The notes under the pieces are model-generated. The model was not told the origin of the DNA, made no database searches, and saw only the letters and a program-made list of their open reading frames with translations. 64,000 nt of DNA. It comes from Lysinibacter cavernae (GTDB lineage: Bacteria; Actinomycetota; Actinomycetes; Actinomycetales; Microbacteriaceae). Position 1 is the stretch's first letter. Each line of letters begins with the position of its first letter. Position numbers and translations under genes: made by a program. Where the stretch lies: contig NZ_JAAMOX010000001.1 in assembly GCF_011758565.1 (NCBI RefSeq), forward strand, positions 1,775,838 through 1,839,837, read 5' to 3'. Below are positions 44,144-52,036 of the stretch, piece by piece.

Positions 44144-45043
44144 TCAGTCCCGGCCGTAGCTGACAAAGGCGTAGCGCGAGCCATCCGGCGACCAGCTGTT
44201 GACGTTAATGGTGCCCTGCCCGCCGTTGAACGCTGCGACCGTTTGCGGCGTCGCCCAGTCGCCGTTGACGAGCTTGAGTTCTACTGCGCGATCTGCAGGA
44301 TGCCCCTCTGTGCCTTCCGGATAGCTCAGATACAGGGCCAGCCCGTTGACAATGAGGTGCGGAAACCAGTTCACTCGCTCGTCACAGGTGAGCTGCTCAA
44401 GACCCGAGCCATCTGGTCTGATGCGCGCGATCTGCGCGTGACCGTCAAACACCTCGGTATTGAAGTACAGCCACTCCCCACTCGGATCGTATTCGCATCC
44501 GTCGGCGAGCGCGGCTCCAAACGTGACCTGTTGCAAGTCCCCACCGTCGGCGCTCATCGTGAAGACGTTTGCTTCCGCGACGCCGCCCTCTGGGCGCAGC
44601 CGCAGCCCGATAAACGAGAGCCTGCGCCCATCAGGGCTTACGCCGTGCAAATAGTGCCGCAGTCCTTCAGCGCTGCTCTGGGCGGTCAGGCACGTCGCCG
44701 AGCCGCCGTTCACAGGCGCGCTGTATATGTTGCCGTCTTTTGCTGACCCGAACATCGTGAGGCCGTCGGGCCCAACCACATGGTCATTATTGAACGGGGC
44801 AGCGCCAGTCACGTGAATCCTCGCGAACACGTCGAATGAGCCGGCATCCATTCGCCAGAGGTCCCCCTCACCCGCAACGATGATCTCGCTGCCGTCTGCG
44901 GTCCAGTTTGGAGCCTCGATCAGGAGGTCGTAGGTGCGATACACCTCGATTGGTCGCCCACCGGATGCCTCGCCAATCCACAGCGCCGCCCACTGCCCCT
45001 GCTCAAGCGTTCGAAACCCATAGCTCATGGCCAAGTTTTGCAC
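44144..45043 (-). CDS. TolB/PD40 beta-propeller protein
   Basis: A 299-residue protein made of PD40/WD40-like blades, seen as repeats of the type APNWTADGSEIIVAG, GVSPDGRRLSFIGL, EYDPSGEWLYFNT and NSWSPDGSRYAFVSYGRD. It resembles the TolB C-terminal propeller and small proteins annotated as biopolymer transporters, but without a TolB N-terminal domain or signal peptide. A cytoplasmic role in sugar or carbohydrate metabolism is often assumed for this group. The start is uncertain: GTG 45043 or ATG 45028. It is followed upstream by the MDR oxidoreductase gene, 38 bases away on the same strand. Confidence 0.8.
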   Translation of the reverse strand: MQNLAMSYGFRTLEQGQWAALWIGEASGGRPIEVYRTYDLLIEAPNWTADGSEIIVAGEGDLWRMDAGSFDVFARIHVTGAAPFNNDHVVGPDGLTMFGSAKDGNIYSAPVNGGSATCLTAQSSAEGLRHYLHGVSPDGRRLSFIGLRLRPEGGVAEANVFTMSADGGDLQQVTFGAALADGCEYDPSGEWLYFNTEVFDGHAQIARIRPDGSGLEQLTCDERVNWFPHLIVNGLALYLSYPEGTEGHPADRAVELKLVNGDWATPQTVAAFNGGQGTINVNSWSPDGSRYAFVSYGRD

Positions 45044-45081
45044 GAACTCGCTGCCGGCCGCGAGCGCGCCGCCCGTGATGC

Positions 45082-46092
45082 TTAGGAAATACGCACAACC
45101 ATCTTGCCGATGTTGGCACCCCGCATGAGGTCAAGGAACGCGTCAATAGAGTTGTCGAGGCCATCAACGACGGTCTCATCGAACACAACCTTGCCCTCAC
45201 TCAGCCACGAGCCCATCTCAGCCGAGAATGCTGGGAAGTGCTGCAAGTATTTGCCGATAGTAAAGCCCTTGAGCGACAGCCCCCGGGTGATGATGTTGGC
45301 CATATTGTCTGGGCCAGGCGTGCGCTCCGTGCTGTTGTAACTCACGATCGCTCCGCAGAGCGCCGCGCGTCCGCCGTCGTTGAACGCGTCGAGCGCCGCT
45401 TCGAGGTGGTCGCCGCCAACGTTGTCAAAGTACACGTCGATGCCGCCGGGAGCGGCGTCGGCAAGCTGCTGGCGCACGGGCGCATCCTTGTAGTTGAAGG
45501 CCGCGTCATAGCCGTATTTTTCGGTCAGCAGCGCGACCTTCTCGGCAGTACCCGCTGAGCCGATGACGCGCGATGCGCCCTTGAGCCTGGCGATTTGACC
45601 GGCAGCAGTTCCGACCGCTCCGGCCGCGCCAGAGATAAAGACGGTCTCGCCATTGGCAAGTCCTGCGATCTCCATGAGGCCGACATAGGCGGTGAGGCCA
45701 GTCATCCCGAGGATGCCAAGATACGCGGACAGCGGCACGCCCGGCAGCTCTGGAACCGCACGGAAGTTTGCGGCGTCAGCCTGGGCGATATCACGCCACC
45801 CTAGCTGGTGCAGTACAACAGTGCCCACTGGGAGTTCATCGGATGCCGACGCGATGACTCGCCCAATGGCGCCGCCGGTCATGGTCTCGCCAAGCACAAA
45901 CGGCGGGGTATAGCTCTTGACGTCGTTCATGCGCCCGCGCATGTAGGGGTCAACCGACATGAACTCGTTGTTGACTCGAACTTCGCCGTCCGCAAGCGCT
46001 GGGAGCTCAACGGCTACGGTTCGGAAATCGTCATGTGTTGGCCAACCGACTGGGCGGGCGACGAGCTGGATTTGGGTGCTGACGGCGGTCAT
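45082..46092 (-). CDS. NADP-dependent medium-chain oxidoreductase (2-alkenal/LTB4 reductase type)
   Basis: A 336-residue zinc-free MDR enzyme. Conserved features are EFMSVDPYMRGRM near the N-terminus, GETMTGGAIGRV, the cofactor motif ISGAAGAVGTAAGQIARLKGASRVIGSAG, VDVYFDNVGG and RAALCGAIVSYN. This group reduces C=C bonds of enones, quinones or prostaglandin-like compounds with NADPH. ATG 46092 is chosen since the homologous protein starts there; the frame upstream to 46131 lies in the operator region. It is divergent from a TetR gene that very probably represses it. Confidence 0.92.
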   Translation of the reverse strand: MTAVSTQIQLVARPVGWPTHDDFRTVAVELPALADGEVRVNNEFMSVDPYMRGRMNDVKSYTPPFVLGETMTGGAIGRVIASASDELPVGTVVLHQLGWRDIAQADAANFRAVPELPGVPLSAYLGILGMTGLTAYVGLMEIAGLANGETVFISGAAGAVGTAAGQIARLKGASRVIGSAGTAEKVALLTEKYGYDAAFNYKDAPVRQQLADAAPGGIDVYFDNVGGDHLEAALDAFNDGGRAALCGAIVSYNSTERTPGPDNMANIITRGLSLKGFTIGKYLQHFPAFSAEMGSWLSEGKVVFDETVVDGLDNSIDAFLDLMRGANIGKMVVRIS

Positions 46093-46130
46093 GGTGTGAC
46101 TTCTTTCGTTGAATCTGCGCGTGGTCGGCA

Positions 46131-46178
46131 TTGTGTACCGATCAATCCACTATATATAATGGATCGATCGGTACACAA
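46131..46178. promoter_or_regulatory. 48-bp TetR operator region
   Basis: TTGTGTACCGATCAATCCA (46131-46149) and its complement at 46160-46178 match at 18 of 19 positions around CTATATATAA. The symmetric TATA-rich centre can serve as -10 boxes for both divergent promoters. It lies between the oxidoreductase and TetR genes. Confidence 0.72.
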
Positions 46179-46199
46179 GGGCGTACCACGAGGAGCATC

Positions 46200-46799
46200 A
46201 TGGGTCGCACACAATCATTCGACACGGCAGAGGCGGTCACGGCCGCGCGCAACGTGTTCTGGAACAAAGGGTTCGAGGGCACCTCGCTCCCCGACCTCGA
46301 ACGGGCCACAGGGCTCAGCCGATCCAGCCTGTACCACGCCTTCGACAGCAAACGCGGGCTCTTCGACGCCGCGGTGCAGAACTACCTTGATACCGTCATC
46401 CGCCCACGACTGCGCCCGCTCACCGCCGAGCCCATCAGCCCAGATGCCCTCGCCAATTACCTGACCGGACTTTCTCAGGCCATCACCGCCCCCAGCAACG
46501 ACTCAGCCCGCAACGGATGCCTCCTCCTCAACAGCGCGGCAGGCATGGCCTCCCACGACGAGGCCATGCGGGCAGTTGTTGAGGCTTACCGCGCCGAGCT
46601 CGGCGCGGCGTTTGAGCGGGGCCTGATCGCGGCATCCGCTCACGGCAGCCATAGCGATCTCACACCCGACCAGGTTGTCACGACCGCGAGGGTGCTCACC
46701 TCACTCACCATCAGCGCGTTCCTCATCGCCCGTATCAACCCTCAGGAAGCCGCCAACATTCTCGAGGCCGCGCTCTCGCAGCTTCCCACCAGCGGCTAA
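46200..46799 (+). CDS. TetR-family repressor
   Basis: The 199-residue protein has an N-terminal TetR helix-turn-helix (about residues 8-55: AVTAARNVFWNKGFEGTSLPDLERATGLSRSSLYHAFDSKRGLF) and a helical C-terminal domain like that of the AcrR/NemR-type regulators (NGCLLLNSAAG). GAGGAG precedes ATG 46200. It is divergent from the alkenal reductase-type gene with a near-perfect 48-bp inverted repeat between them. The likely inducer is an electrophile or quinone that the reductase removes, by analogy with NemR. Confidence 0.9.
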   Translation: MGRTQSFDTAEAVTAARNVFWNKGFEGTSLPDLERATGLSRSSLYHAFDSKRGLFDAAVQNYLDTVIRPRLRPLTAEPISPDALANYLTGLSQAITAPSNDSARNGCLLLNSAAGMASHDEAMRAVVEAYRAELGAAFERGLIAASAHGSHSDLTPDQVVTTARVLTSLTISAFLIARINPQEAANILEAALSQLPTSG

Positions 46800-46810
46800 C
46801 CAGCCAGCAG

Positions 46811-46863
46811 GCCTCACCACTGCCAGATGCCATGAACTCCTGCGGTTCAGTGGTTTCTGAGGC
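46811..46863 (+). terminator. Possible terminator after tetR
   Basis: GCCTCACCACTG (46811-46822) pairs with 46848-46863, interrupted by a four-base bulge, over a 25-base loop. It is weak and lacks a T-tract. Confidence 0.35.
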
Positions 46864-46887
46864 ACCCATACTAAGGTTGATGGAGTC

Positions 46888-47310
46888 ATGAGGCTCACTA
46901 CCCCACTCTTCGGTTCGACGAGCGCCGGCCGCGCATCGTCGCGATTAGTGACCCTCTCGTTCCTTCTGGTCGGGTTGCTCGCCCTCGGACTCCTCGGGCA
47001 GCACTGCGCGAAGGCGCCGGCCGCTCTTGCGGCATCCGTTGGCCAGGCATCCGCAGCCCAGGTCACGACAGGCCAGGCCACGGTCCAGACGCCCAGCACA
47101 CAAGCCGCACCAACCAAGTGCGACGTACCCCTCAGCGACGACGACACCGCAACGCACTCAGCGACAACGCCGCACTGGGATGTGAACGGACCCCTCCTCA
47201 GCTCTATTGAGCCAGCCAACGCTCCGCCGCTCGCGCATCAGACGTTACGCACCGAGAACCGATACCCCGTCGCGCCGTCCCCTCAAGACCTCGGCATCTG
47301 CCGAACCTAA
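46888..47310 (+). CDS. Secreted or membrane-anchored small protein (unknown)
   Basis: A 140-residue protein with an N-terminal hydrophobic segment (LVTLSFLLVGLLALGLLGQHCAKAP) and a disordered Ala/Thr/Gln-rich exterior part with two cysteines outside the helix. The LLxGLLGxHxxxxAPAALA-like start recalls small DUF6153-type actinobacterial proteins, but I am not sure. It is the first of three genes ahead of a DsbA-like and a CcdA-like gene, which hints at a thiol or metal link. GGAG precedes ATG 46888. The 219 bases to the next gene show no clear feature. Confidence 0.6.
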   Translation: MRLTTPLFGSTSAGRASSRLVTLSFLLVGLLALGLLGQHCAKAPAALAASVGQASAAQVTTGQATVQTPSTQAAPTKCDVPLSDDDTATHSATTPHWDVNGPLLSSIEPANAPPLAHQTLRTENRYPVAPSPQDLGICRT

Positions 47311-47529
47311 ACGCAACGCGTCGTCCGACTCTCCTCATCCTGCGCCGTCACTCCGCTCAGGGATCGCTCGACGACTCCGCGGCGACCCGCACCACTCCTC
47401 GAAGAAGCGTGAACAGTGGACCCGGCGTCGCGCAGCAATCGCATCTCACCTCTTTTTTGGTGTTGACACACTCGCCAAGGCACACCCGCATTGGCAGCCG
47501 TGTTCCCACCTCATATCCAAGGCATACCC

Positions 47530-48252
47530 ATGAAAAAACAGACCAGAATCATTTCCCTTTCCGTCGCCGGAGCGGCAATCTTGGCAGGCGTTCTCATCGT
47601 CGCTGGCTTGCCCTCGTCAGACCCGGCACCAACACCACAAGCAACCGGCACCGCGTCAAGCGCTCCCGAAGCGAACGAAGAACAAACCGGCCCCTCGCTG
47701 TCAACGCTTGCCCGACGGATTCCCGGCGACGTTGCCGCGATTGGCGATGTTGACGCCCCTGTTGTCATGATCGAGTTTGCGGACTATCGCTGCCCGTTCT
47801 GCGCCGTCTTCGCCAGAGAGACCATGCCGCCGCTCATCAAGGAATACGTGGATTCCGGCCAGATGCGTATCGAATGGCGCGATCTCCCCCTCTTTGGCGA
47901 TCAGTCAATTGCCGCGGCAGTTGCCGTTCGTGCGGCCGGCGAACAGGGCCGGTTCTGGGAATACCACGGAGCCCTCTACGGCGGTGCGCCAGACCGAGGC
48001 CACCCCGACTATCCACAGTCACGGCTCATCGAAATCGCCGAAGAGGCCGGCGTCCCAGACATCGAGAAGTTCACGAGCGATCTCGCCCGCGAAGACCTTA
48101 TTGACCTCGTCTACGCCGACTATTCAGAAGGCACCTCGCTCGGCATCACGAGCGCGCCCCTGTTCACGATCAACGAAACGGCGATCGCCGGGGCGCAGCC
48201 GCTTTCGACGTTCCGCGAGATCATTGAGTCCGAGCTCGCGAAGGTGCAGTAG
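47530..48252 (+). CDS. DsbA-family extracytoplasmic thioredoxin-fold protein
   Basis: The 240-residue protein has one N-terminal membrane anchor (ISLSVAGAAILAGVLIVAGL), a Pro/Ala/Glu linker, and a thioredoxin-4 domain (about residues 70-238). The domain has the active site FADYRCPFCAVFARETMPPL (CPFC), an inserted helical part, and the cis-proline loop GITSAPLFTINE. It oxidises or isomerises disulfides outside the membrane. ATG 47530 is used; the upstream extension to 47491 lacks a ribosome site. The CcdA gene starts four bases after its stop codon, so the two work as a redox pair. Confidence 0.9.
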   Translation: MKKQTRIISLSVAGAAILAGVLIVAGLPSSDPAPTPQATGTASSAPEANEEQTGPSLSTLARRIPGDVAAIGDVDAPVVMIEFADYRCPFCAVFARETMPPLIKEYVDSGQMRIEWRDLPLFGDQSIAAAVAVRAAGEQGRFWEYHGALYGGAPDRGHPDYPQSRLIEIAEEAGVPDIEKFTSDLAREDLIDLVYADYSEGTSLGITSAPLFTINETAIAGAQPLSTFREIIESELAKVQ

Positions 48253-48255
48253 CCC

Positions 48256-49080
48256 GTGGATATCGGCTACGCTGGGGCCTTCCTCGGCGGCATCCTCACG
48301 CTCCTGAGCCCGTGCTCGGTCATGCTGCTCCCCGCGTTTTTTGCCTATGCATTTGCAAGCCCAACAAAGCTACTGAGCCGTACAGCGCTTTTTTATGCGG
48401 GACTTGTCACGACGCTTGTCCCCCTCGGAGTGCTCGCCGGCGTGCTTGGCTCGTTTGTCACGCAGCAACGCCACATTCTTGTGACCGCCGCAGCCATCTT
48501 AGTTATCGTGATCGGCCTGCTCCAGGTTGCCGGCGTGAACATCCCAGGGTTTCGACGAGGCTCGGCTGGCGAAGGCACCTCAGCAATCTCGGTCTTTGTG
48601 CTTGGAACGGTCTACGGCGTCGCAGGCGTCTGCGCTGGGCCAATCCTTGGCTCGGTACTCACGCTTGCGGCGGTCGGCGGCAACCCGGTCTACGGCGGGC
48701 TCATGCTCGCGATCTTTGCGCTCGGGATGACCGTGCCCCTCGGCATCCTTTCCCTCCTGTGGGGCCGGTTCAACCTTGGCTCTCGCAGCTGGCTCAAACC
48801 TCGTCGAATCACGATCGGCAAGTGGTCAAACTCGGTTTGGATGCTCGTGGCCGGCCTGCTCTCGATTGGCATCGGCATCCTGCTGCTCGCAACCGACGGC
48901 ACGTCGTCGTTTGGCGGCATCCTGACCGCCGACTCGCAGTTCCGCGCTGAATCGTGGGCGGTCGAGGCGACATCGCAGGTGTCAAACCTGTGGTTTGTGC
49001 TCGGCGCGGCAGTTTTGCTTGGCGCAGGTGCTGGCATCTATGCGCTGCGAGCACGTTCTCGAGCACGCGCCAAGGCCTGA
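48256..49080 (+). CDS. ccdA: CcdA-type cytochrome c biogenesis/thiol electron transporter
   Basis: A 274-residue six- to seven-helix membrane protein of the DsbD/CcdA family. GILTLLSPCSVMLLPAFFAYAF and GTVYGVAGVCAGPILGSVLTLA hold the two conserved cysteines that carry reducing power across the membrane. The long C-terminal region with one more helix pair is typical of the actinobacterial type. The start is GTG 48256. It is directly downstream of the DsbA-like gene and probably reduces it. No cytochrome-c genes are near, so a role in extracytoplasmic disulfide control is more likely than heme ligation. Confidence 0.9.
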   Translation: MDIGYAGAFLGGILTLLSPCSVMLLPAFFAYAFASPTKLLSRTALFYAGLVTTLVPLGVLAGVLGSFVTQQRHILVTAAAILVIVIGLLQVAGVNIPGFRRGSAGEGTSAISVFVLGTVYGVAGVCAGPILGSVLTLAAVGGNPVYGGLMLAIFALGMTVPLGILSLLWGRFNLGSRSWLKPRRITIGKWSNSVWMLVAGLLSIGIGILLLATDGTSSFGGILTADSQFRAESWAVEATSQVSNLWFVLGAAVLLGAGAGIYALRARSRARAKA

Positions 49081-49101
49081 TCTCCGAGCATCGAGGGGAG
49101 G

Positions 49102-49524
49102 CTACGGATACTGTTCGCGGGTTTCGGCAAGCGAGCGCTCCAGCAGGGCTCGCAGCACGTCGCGATCGATACTCGTGAGGCGGGTGAGGTAGAGGCACGC
49201 TTTGCTCGCCCGATAGTTACCGAGGTTACCCATCAGGTCTGGCCAACGATCGGCAAAGTCGTTTGGTAAATAGATGGTGTGTTTCGATGCTCCGGTCGCA
49301 AAGGCAAGGAGCGGAGCCCTGCCACCATGCCCGGTCTCGTAGCGATACTCGTACTCGCCAAACCCAATGATTCGACCTGCCCACACGACCGGCTGCTCAC
49401 CGCTTACCTCGGCGAAGAGGGCAAGGAGTTCGTCTGCTTCTGCGCGACGCGGGCCTGTGACCCGGTCAAGAACCTCGTCGACAGGGAGATCTGAGGGTGA
49501 CATCGCCGGTTCTTTTGTAGCCAT
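49102..49524 (-). CDS. DUF1801 (YdhG-like) protein
   Basis: A 140-residue protein of the DUF1801 family, seen in RRAEADELLALFAEVSGEQPVVWAGRIIGFGEYEYRYETG and ACLYLTRLTSIDRDVLRALLERS. No biochemical role is established for the family. AGGAGG precedes ATG 49524. The gene is convergent with ccdA. Confidence 0.88.
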   Translation of the reverse strand: MATKEPAMSPSDLPVDEVLDRVTGPRRAEADELLALFAEVSGEQPVVWAGRIIGFGEYEYRYETGHGGRAPLLAFATGASKHTIYLPNDFADRWPDLMGNLGNYRASKACLYLTRLTSIDRDVLRALLERSLAETREQYP

Positions 49525-49584
49525 TGAATCCTCCTGTGGTCGTGCTCGCCAGCCTAACGAATCTTTGCTTGCCAGAGAACCGAA

Positions 49585-50304
49585 TTATGCGAGCAGACCG
49601 CCAAACAGCAGCGAAACCATCATCGCGACGATCACCGTGTTAAACGTAAAGGCAAACATCACGTTTGCACGCACAAGCGCCCAGGCGGTGCGCGACCGAA
49701 TCTTCGCTGAAACCGTGGCCGCCATCGTCGACAACAACATTGCGAGGGTGAGGTAATCCCCAAACGTCGTTTCGCCATCAAGCTCAAGATCGAGGTGGCG
49801 AGTATCGCCCTCGGCCAACTCGGAGTCGAGGCGAAAGTACTGCAGGGCAAACGAATACACCATGAGTGCCCACGATGAGGCAACGGACAGCATCCCGAGC
49901 GCAACATACAGCCAGTTGCTGCGGTGTCCAGGGTCCTGCGCGACGACGATGGTAAAGATGACCGCCACAATTGCCGCGGTCATCGTCCAGGAGGTCGCGC
50001 CGCTGTATCCGAGCACGCGAGCCCACCACGAACGCGGCCTACTTTCACGCCGTGCATTGACAACACGAGCCGCGTTCTCTTGACGAGCAAATGTGCGGTG
50101 GGTCCAGGTCAGATACATAACCACAAAGGCGGGCCACGCGACGAGGTAGAGAAAGACCGTAAAGCTGTACAGGCTGTCGGTATTGACAAGGTCCAGGTCA
50201 GGGCTCAAAGAGATCAGAAGCATCACAACAAATGACAGCGTCACCCCTGCGGCCATGCTCCAGTTTGCCCGGGAAACATCGCTCACATACCGTTTGACTG
50301 CCAC
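49585..50304 (-). CDS. DUF1345 integral membrane protein
   Basis: A 239-residue protein with five to six helices. GDTRHLDLELDGETTFGDYLTLAMLLSTMAATVSAK and the following RTAWALVRANVMFAFTFNTVIVAMMV are characteristic of DUF1345, whose function is unknown. The start is GTG 50304, immediately after TGAGGG. It lies next to the tRNA-Arg gene that borders the tail module. Confidence 0.87.
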   Translation of the reverse strand: MAVKRYVSDVSRANWSMAAGVTLSFVVMLLISLSPDLDLVNTDSLYSFTVFLYLVAWPAFVVMYLTWTHRTFARQENAARVVNARRESRPRSWWARVLGYSGATSWTMTAAIVAVIFTIVVAQDPGHRSNWLYVALGMLSVASSWALMVYSFALQYFRLDSELAEGDTRHLDLELDGETTFGDYLTLAMLLSTMAATVSAKIRSRTAWALVRANVMFAFTFNTVIVAMMVSLLFGGLLA

Positions 50305-50404
50305 CCCTCAATGATAGTGAGGGAACGATGTGTTTGAGGATGCCTCGCGGTGGCGATCCAGACTCACCAACAACGCGCCAGGAGACAGTCAAAGCCAACA
50401 TGCG

Positions 50405-50479
50405 TGGTGCCCCTGGAGAGACTCGAACTCCCAACCAACTCCTTAGGACGGAGGTGCTCTTCCATTGAGCTACAGAGGC
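50405..50479 (-). tRNA. tRNA-Arg (anticodon CCU)
   Basis: On the minus strand a full cloverleaf can be drawn: acceptor GCCTCTG with CAGGGGC, D-arm GCTC/GAGC, anticodon loop GTCCTAA with anticodon CCT, T-arm GGGAG-TTCGAGT-CTCTC, discriminator A and an encoded CCA. It reads AGG codons. The neighbouring tail module ends 115 bases away, and tRNA genes are common phage integration sites. Confidence 0.95.
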
Positions 50480-50547
50480 GTTACCAGAGACCATGCTACA
50501 CCGCGCGGCACGGCAAGGCCCAAACGGGCGGTCATCACGGTTAACGA

Positions 50548-50590
50548 CCAAACGCCCCACTCTGCCATCTGGCGGAGCGGGGCGTTTTGG
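50548..50590. terminator. Bidirectional terminator at the end of the tail/lysis module
   Basis: CCAAACGCCCC plus CTGCC on the left pair with GGCGG plus CGGGGCGTTTTGG on the right around an ATCT loop. On the plus strand TTTTGG follows the stem. It begins three bases beyond the holin-like stop codon. Confidence 0.85.
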
Positions 50591-50593
50591 TTG

Positions 50594-50881
50594 CTACTCG
50601 GCAGCGTGTTTCGGTGAGCGGGCCCGTTCGCTGGCAAGCACGCTGTAAGCCTCGGGCAGGCCGTTCCCGATGAAGTTCAGGTAGGCCGCCGTTCCGGCGA
50701 TGAGCGAGGTAATCAGCGAACCGCCTGCAGCGATGCCGAGCGCAATCCAGCTTCCTCCGGTGAGGACGCCAGCGGTCACCCCAAGCGGGGCAAGCGCGCC
50801 GCCGAGGGCCTGGGCCGCCGTGCGGATGCCCGCTCGCACGGCTGCGTCGTGCAGGGCGGCATCCTCTGTTGTCAGTTTCAT
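50594..50881 (-). CDS. Holin-like small membrane protein
   Basis: The 95-residue protein has two hydrophobic segments (LGGALAPLGVTAGVLTG and SWIALGIAAGGSLITSLIAGTAAYL), a charged C-terminus and an acidic N-terminus. Size and position at the end of a phage lysis cluster fit an actinophage holin, which makes membrane holes that release or activate the endolysin. AAAGGGA precedes ATG 50881; the longer frame to 51061 runs antiparallel through the neighbouring gene's coding DNA and is ignored. A strong terminator follows directly. Confidence 0.8.
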   Translation of the reverse strand: MKLTTEDAALHDAAVRAGIRTAAQALGGALAPLGVTAGVLTGGSWIALGIAAGGSLITSLIAGTAAYLNFIGNGLPEAYSVLASERARSPKHAAE

Positions 50882-50891
50882 AGTGTTCCCT

Positions 50892-51215
50892 TTACATGAG
50901 TCTGGAGATAAAGGCACCGCCGGCCGCCGTGATGACCGCCATCCCAAGCAGCGGCATCCACGACATCCGGTGCACTGCGGCCCACAGCTTCGCGATCTCT
51001 TCCTGCGCGGCCTGCGCGTCAACCGAGTCCAGCGCCTGTACCGCGATCTTGCGTTCAGCATCCCTCAACCTGCCGGCATGGTCGTTCAGCCGCTTATTGA
51101 CGACAACCAGGTCGGTAACCACGGATTCGAGCCGCGTCACGCGGTGCTGTGTTTCTTGACCTTGCCGAAAAATATCGCTGAGTGTCACCTCGATTGAGGG
51201 TTCGTTTTCGCTCAT
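50892..51215 (-). CDS. Coiled-coil, C-terminally anchored phage lysis-cluster protein (XhlA/DUF2746-like)
   Basis: A 107-residue protein with a long coiled coil (about residues 20-75, HRVTRLESVVTDLVVVNKRLNDHAGRL) and one C-terminal membrane helix (MPLLGMAVITAAGGAFISRLM). This design is shared by XhlA of Bacillus phages and DUF2746 proteins of actinophages, both found beside holins and endolysins. GGGGAAG precedes ATG 51215. It lies between the endolysin and holin genes. Confidence 0.78.
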   Translation of the reverse strand: MSENEPSIEVTLSDIFRQGQETQHRVTRLESVVTDLVVVNKRLNDHAGRLRDAERKIAVQALDSVDAQAAQEEIAKLWAAVHRMSWMPLLGMAVITAAGGAFISRLM

Positions 51216-51312
51216 TTGCTTCCCCCGCATTCCCCGTTTGCGCCACGGCAGTGGTAGCCACGGCGGGCTTTCAGACACAGGCCATAGCGGTGCAGCACGC
51301 GCGCAAGCATCA

Positions 51313-52002
51313 TCAACCCTTCGCGCGCTCCCCGCCAACGGCCATCGAACGCCACAGGTCAAACTGGCGATCGTTGCCGTTCACGTGCTTCGCGATGATT
51401 GCCGCAGACTGCTCAACTTCTTCAGTTGTATGCAGTTTGCGGAAATAACCCGCCCCGATGAGGGCGATCCCCCTACCGGGCGACTGAATTCGAATCATTT
51501 CATATGCTCCTAACGTGATACCGGGCTGAGCCGGTGATGTTGGTTGTGGGGCGGATACCGAGCCGCGCGCCACGATGCCCATCCCCGACGGATTGACCCT
51601 GCCCGCGTATCCGTTGCCCCAATTGGGTGTTGTCGGAAAGACCTCGAAGTGCACGTGCGGCCCCGTCGCCTGGCCCGTCGCCCCCGACCATCCAATCCGT
51701 TCGCCTCTGGCAACGGCCTGGCCTCGATCAACAGCCGTTGAGCTGAGATGCGCGACAGCGCTGAAGCCCCACGGATGCCTCAGCCGTACGAAAATCCCGG
51801 CGGGCGTGCCCATCCACGAATCGTTTTTGCCCCAGCCCTCGGCATCGACATCACCGGCATCAGTCGCGTACACGGGTGTTCCTGCCGGAACGGCAAGGTC
51901 AATGCCGTTGTGACCTCGCTGCCCGAGTGCCTGGTAATACGCGGGGTTGGCGCCGAACTGTTGGCTGATGGTTATTGCGTCTACTGGCCATTGGATGGTC
52001 AT
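51313..52002 (-). CDS. M23-family peptidase endolysin
   Basis: A 229-residue lytic enzyme. The LytM/M23 zinc peptidase domain occupies residues 1-150, with the zinc ligands in RGHNGIDLAVPAGTPVYA (His, Asp) and the catalytic GPHVHFEVFP (HxH). GWGKNDSWMGTPAGIFVRLRHPWGFSAVAHLS lies between them. The last 60 residues may bind the cell wall. No signal peptide is present, so release through the holin is expected. A perfect AGGAGG precedes ATG 52002. In a tailocin this gene would serve cell lysis for particle release. Confidence 0.9.
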   Translation of the reverse strand: MTIQWPVDAITISQQFGANPAYYQALGQRGHNGIDLAVPAGTPVYATDAGDVDAEGWGKNDSWMGTPAGIFVRLRHPWGFSAVAHLSSTAVDRGQAVARGERIGWSGATGQATGPHVHFEVFPTTPNWGNGYAGRVNPSGMGIVARGSVSAPQPTSPAQPGITLGAYEMIRIQSPGRGIALIGAGYFRKLHTTEEVEQSAAIIAKHVNGNDRQFDLWRSMAVGGERAKG

Positions 52003-52036
52003 TCTTCAACCTCCTTTACGTCCGTTGGGCCAGCGA

